NCBI GenBank assembly: GCA_964017235.1 | Contig: OZ024938.1 | Span: 45,978,332 to 46,042,331, forward strand | Direction of reading: 5' to 3' | Source of the DNA: Sabellastarte sp. h YS-2021 | Taxonomy: Eukaryota > Annelida > Polychaeta > Sabellida > Sabellidae | DNA: 64,000 nt | In this document: positions 61,880 to 64,000 of the stretch, piece after piece | Layout of the letters: each line of letters begins with the position of its first letter | How positions within the stretch are numbered: position 1 is the first letter of the stretch | The notes under the pieces: generated by a model | Told to the model about the DNA's origin: nothing | The model's database searches: none | Seen by the model: the letters and a program-made list of their open reading frames with translations, nothing else | Position numbers and translations under genes: made by a program

Positions 61880-63130
61880 ATTACATTTCCAGAGATGTTG
61901 CCAGACTGCACGATTGCTAGAATCTCGCAATTTTTTAAAAATCTCGCGCGATTTTGAAACTACAGTGCGGTATATTAGAGGTTTACTACACGCAAATGCA
62001 GGGACCCAATGCGTGGAGAGAATAGCTTACATGACCTTAACATACACTAAATATTTGCTGTATCATCGCTAGATGACAGGAAGAGTTGTCAATGCGCATG
62101 CGTGAACTCAACTGTAAGGAAATTTTTTATTGCTCAAGACGTGACCCCTTTCTAATTCTCGTCCAATCAGAATCGAACACACAGACGTCTTCGGTAGCAG
62201 ACAAAAATATTGTGGTTATATGGTAGGCATTTAAAGGATAAATATGGATGCAAATGAAATTAAAATAAATCGGAAGAGATGTTTAGGTAATACATCCATC
62301 AAAAACATATGCCTGCAAGTAGCAATATGCATTACATTATATTATATGAGTTTCAGTTTCTGTCAAATAACAATGTATGACAGTTATGTCGTTATATGTA
62401 CTAAAGTTTTATAATCTCTGGAAAAATCCCACTTCCCACTTTTTATTTTTGAAATCCCCCTCCCCCCCTCTAATATTGTACATTTTTTCACAATATTATA
62501 CACTGACATTCAAAAAGGTGGTTGTAAAGTGTTGTCACTCTTGGCATATTAAAAGGTGTTATCTAGAAGAATAAACAAACCAACTGATTGCTGAGATATT
62601 GAATATCATCTGCCTGACTGTTGAATCCTCTATCAACCTCTTTATACACAGCAGTGTTACAGCTTTGATATGTATATTTATTATCTTGCACTTGCCATGT
62701 ATATGGTATGATGTTTACCTTAGCATCATACCACAGCTCGACTTTGGGCTTTAAGTGAATTGGTCTCGATATTGAAGTTCCAGTGTTACCGACCCTGTCC
62801 TATCCATAAGCTTGTTTGTATGCAGGAGAAATATAGCAGAAAGGGCCGCAGACTCCACCAGCTCCTGCATGTTCTATTGTTGATAGTTCGCCAACCACTG
62901 GATGGATTCTCTTCCGATTTGGCACATGTATGCAGTAGCCTGGGAAAATTTTCTGAATATGGTTTCATGACATTTTGACCAATCAGAGAAGTCACATGGC
63001 CATAAAACATGTTTTCAAAAGGGGTGTTCTTGTCTGCATGATAACTTAAAAAGTGCTTAACCTATTCACATGAATTTTATTGTATATATGTCTGGAAATC
63101 ATTAACTTTTGGAAGTGATCCGATACTGGT
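61880..63130. other. Cullin-2 intron 3 sequence without recognised exon
   Basis: I looked for the next cullin-2 exon and found no matching frame with splice sites. Confidence 0.45.
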
Positions 63131-63138
63131 GTGAAATG

Positions 63139-63850
63139 GTGCGAGATAGAGTGATTCGATTAAATTTTTTTGTCCAAAGGGTGTATGCAGAGTCATACGG
63201 CACTTCTTGCCAAAAATCGTTTTCCCACCACTTTTTCGGCCATCTTGAATTTCTGCATACAACTCAAAAAACGCATTTACCTCAGAAGCAGTGCGATATA
63301 GAGCAATTTCGATGCAATTTTTGGCCGCCAGGGAATATGCAGTCATCTGGCACTTTTTGTCAAAATTGTTTTCCCGCCCTTTTTGGCTACCATCTTGAAT
63401 TTCTGCGTAAAACGCATTTATCTTGGAAACAGTGCGAGTTGGAGTGAAGTCAACAAAATTTTCTGGCCTGAGGCACTTTTTGCCAAAAATTGTTTTCCCG
63501 CATTTGTGACAACTGACCAGTTGTGACCAGCTTGAATTTCTGCATAAAATGCAAGAAAAAAAAGCTTTTGTTTCAGAAACCGTGCAAGATAGAGTGATTT
63601 CACCAAAGTTTTGACCCACAGGCTATATGCAGAGTGATCTGCCACATTTTGCCAAAAATCGTGTTCCTGCAGTTTTTAACATCCATCTTGAATTTCTTCA
63701 TAAAACACATGAAACATATTTATCTCAGAAACGGTGCGAGATATAGCAATTTTGACAACATTTTTTTCCCACAGGGTATGCATAGTCATCTGGTACTCCA
63801 TTTTTCTGCCATTTTTTGCAGGCTGGTTGAATTTTTGCATGAATGGAAAA
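63139..63850 (+). repeat. Tandem repeat, about 150-bp unit, 5 copies
   Basis: Each unit holds GTGCGAGATAGAGTGATTT, a CAGGGTATGCAG.GTCATCTGGCAC block, TTTTTGCCAAAAAT.GTTTTCCC and CATCTTGAATTTCTGCATAA. Units start near 63139, 63290, 63432, 63582 and 63733. Confidence 0.9.
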
Positions 63851-64000
63851 ATATATTAAACAGAGCAAAAAAGTCATTTCAGCAAAATCATTATTGCTTA
63901 TTGGGGCGCATTGTTTTTGCTGTACAAAAACAATTTCTTTTTCTCGTGCGAAGCAAAACTCTATTGTTGAAATGCTGCCATATACATATATTTAATATTT

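Overview
This is an AT-rich, intron-rich animal genomic window with no bacterial-style operons, rRNA or functional tRNA genes. Spliced gene structures, tRNA-derived SINEs, many short inverted-repeat elements (MITEs), Penelope and LINE fragments and an animal cullin-2 point to an invertebrate metazoan. The SINE tails and repeat style suggest a lophotrochozoan, probably a mollusc; that last step is inference.

Left half, minus strand (65 to 30217): one large gene. Fourteen exons chain in frame with GT-AG introns and give 668 residues before the gene leaves the window on the left. The protein reads signal peptide, then a PstS-like phosphate-binding ectodomain (type II periplasmic-binding fold), one transmembrane helix, a Ser/Thr-rich juxtamembrane segment, then a catalytically dead kinase-homology domain that looks like that of receptor guanylate cyclases. 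The cyclase domain itself would lie beyond base 1. All the motifs that hold phosphate in bacterial PstS are kept. A phosphate-type (or other oxyanion) receptor guanylate cyclase is the main discovery candidate here. Its introns are packed with repeats: a 5'-truncated Penelope element with a GIY-YIG endonuclease, two copies of a 1.46-kb repeat, an almost perfect 817-bp tandem duplication, SINEs (one nested), a Tigger-like element and several MITEs.

Middle (30.2 to 50 kb): mostly decayed mobile DNA. It holds a broken PIF/Harbinger transposase (30.9 to 31.9 kb), a dead LINE (33.4 to 36 kb), MITEs, SINEs and minisatellites. No confident host gene was found, apart from one unassigned 90-codon frame at 32.6 kb.

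Right (50.4 to 64 kb): the last exon of an unrecognised minus-strand gene at 50.4 to 50.7 kb, with two possible microexons upstream; then the first three exons of cullin-2 on the plus strand (57138 to 60753), continuing off the right edge. The first cullin-2 intron has U12-type (minor spliceosome) signals and carries a SINE and a 42-bp minisatellite. The second intron carries a hAT-type MITE with a perfect 8-bp target duplication. The window ends in two families of roughly 150 to 170 bp tandem repeats.
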